Source: Enterovibrio sp051650965
GTDB taxonomy: Bacteria > Pseudomonadota > Gammaproteobacteria > Enterobacterales > Vibrionaceae
Direction of reading: 5' to 3'
Length of the DNA: 6,813 bases
Assembly (NCBI GenBank): GCA_051650965.1
Contig: JBOFRL010000076.1
Span: forward strand, 1 to 6,813
Shown here in pieces: positions 6,239 to 6,813 of this stretch. The position numbers and the translations under genes were made by a program. The notes under the pieces are model-generated. The model saw only the letters and a program-made list of their open reading frames with translations, had not been told where the DNA came from and made no database searches. How positions within the stretch are numbered: the stretch's first letter is position 1; each line of letters starts with the position of its first letter.

Positions 6239-6251
6239 GCGTAGCAATTGT

Positions 6252-6327
<76 letters not shown>

Positions 6328-6342
6328 AGCGTTAAAAAATTA

Positions 6343-6427
6343 GGTGGGATTCCCGAGCGGCCAAAGGGATCAGACTGTAAATCTGACGGCTCAGCCTTCG
6401 AAGGTTCGAATCCTTCTCCCACCACCA
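6343..6427 (+). tRNA. tRNA-Tyr (anticodon GTA)
   Basis: An 85-nt class II tRNA with encoded CCA. Acceptor GGTGGGA (6343-6349) pairs with TCCCACC (6417-6423), the discriminator is A, and CCA is at 6425-6427. The anticodon loop CTGTAAA has GTA at 6377-6379. A long variable arm, typical of bacterial tRNA-Tyr, follows the anticodon arm. It lies 15 nt after tRNA-Thr and corresponds to E. coli tyrU. Confidence 0.97.
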
Positions 6428-6456
6428 TCTTAAGCTTATAGCCCTAAGAGCTAAAA

Positions 6457-6531
<75 letters not shown>

Positions 6532-6537
6532 TCTTAT

Positions 6538-6564
6538 TTGACTTTTTGTTAACATTTTTAAGAT
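6538..6564 (+). promoter_or_regulatory. Possible secondary promoter for tuf
   Basis: TTGACT (6538-6543) is a good -35 box, but the best -10, TAAGAT (6559-6564), is only 15 nt away. The tRNA promoter may alone serve tuf, by processing of a common transcript as in E. coli. Weak candidate. Confidence 0.25.
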
Positions 6565-6634
6565 TTAGGATAACTTCCAGATTTTATTTTGCCTGTCTAA
6601 AGTCACCAAGTGCCTTGTTTGAAAGTGTTCACGC

Positions 6635-6650
6635 GTGGTCATTGCACCAC
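6635..6650 (+). other. Small hairpin in the tuf leader
   Basis: GTGGT (6635-6639) and ACCAC (6646-6650) form a 5-bp stem with a 6-nt loop, ending 13 nt before the tuf Shine-Dalgarno. An A-run rather than a T-run follows, so it is not a terminator. It could influence ribosome loading or mark a processing site, or be chance. Confidence 0.3.
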
Positions 6651-6663
6651 AAAAACCATGCCT

Positions 6664-6669
6664 AGAGGA
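6664..6669 (+). promoter_or_regulatory. Strong ribosome binding site of tuf
   Basis: AGAGGA ends 4 nt before the tuf ATG at 6674. It is the best Shine-Dalgarno in the window, fitting a very highly expressed gene and fixing the start. Confidence 0.75.
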
Positions 6670-6673
6670 ACTT

Positions 6674-6813
6674 ATGTCTAAAGCTAAATTTGAACGTACA
6701 AAACCGCACGTTAACGTTGGTACTATCGGCCACGTTGACCACGGTAAAACCACGCTAACTGCTGCTATCTGTACTGTACTTTCTAAAGTACACGGCGGTG
6801 AAGCGCGTGACTT
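6674..6813 (+). CDS. tuf: Elongation factor Tu, N-terminal part (cut by right edge)
   Basis: EF-Tu is the GTPase that delivers aminoacyl-tRNA to the ribosomal A site. Forty-six codons are visible, starting MSKAKFERTKPHVNVG and including the P-loop GHVDHGKT (19-26 counting Met), which binds the nucleotide phosphates. The first 32 residues are nearly identical to E. coli EF-Tu; after that the sequence differs (for example C33, and KVHGGEARD for KTYGGAARA). The frame continues past the window. The ATG at 6674 is fixed by the protein start and by AGAGGA 4 nt upstream. It lies 142 nt after tRNA-Gly, in the tufB position of E. coli, and probably shares the tRNA transcript. The paired name tufB cannot be justified without knowing whether a second tuf exists. 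Confidence 0.97.
   Translation, partial: MSKAKFERTKPHVNVGTIGHVDHGKTTLTAAICTVLSKVHGGEARD

Larger units (their letters stand above)
5944..6251. other. Intergenic region between coaA and the tRNA-tuf unit
   Basis: This region of about 300 bases is AT-rich and has no credible coding frame. It contains the coaA 5' side (minus strand), a set of TTGCA-type inverted repeats at 6024-6066, A- and T-rich tracts from about 6091 to 6200, and the tRNA promoter at 6210-6238. In E. coli the corresponding region carries Fis sites that activate the thrU-tufB operon; AT tracts here would suit Fis, but I found no clean match to its consensus. Confidence 0.5.

Overview
This window reads as a piece of a gammaproteobacterial chromosome. 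The best evidence is gene order. From about 2980 rightwards it carries murB, birA, coaA (opposite strand), a tRNA cluster (Thr-TGT, Tyr-GTA, Gly-TCC) and the start of tuf. That is the order in Escherichia coli (murB-birA-coaA-thrU-tyrU-glyT-thrT-tufB), and the proteins align closely with remembered E. coli sequences. The gene left of the intergenic region is an E. coli-type (phospholipase D superfamily) phosphatidylserine synthase, which also fits this class. I cannot name a genus.

Layout. Positions 1-482 hold mobile-element debris: the tail of what looks like an IS630-type transposase, abutting a 5'-truncated IS982-family transposase that keeps its own stop and probably its right terminal repeat. 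A strong hairpin terminator (541-565) separates this debris from a leftward pair, pssA (phosphatidylserine synthase) and pncA (nicotinamidase), 5 nt apart. A roughly 400-base AT-rich spacer (2570-2977) holds divergent promoters for pssA (leftward) and murB (rightward). murB and birA overlap by 13 nt and are probably translationally coupled. coaA converges on birA. A roughly 300-base spacer then holds the coaA 5' side and a good sigma70-type promoter for the tRNA-tuf unit. tuf is cut by the right edge after 46 codons.

How the genes work together. They are mainly core housekeeping genes: cell wall precursor synthesis (murB), biotinylation of acetyl-CoA carboxylase (birA), the first step of CoA synthesis (coaA), membrane phosphatidylethanolamine synthesis (pssA), NAD salvage (pncA) and translation (three tRNAs, EF-Tu). 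birA, coaA and pssA all bear on lipid synthesis, but no common control is visible.

I see no new defence, mobile or metabolic system. The points most worth a second look are: a BirA whose N-terminal DNA-binding motif seems to have lost its recognition helix; the absence of the second tRNA-Thr before tuf; pssA-pncA in place of the E. coli rrnB operon upstream of murB; and a 12-bp direct repeat at the junction of the broken transposons. Comparisons with E. coli are from memory, not from a search.
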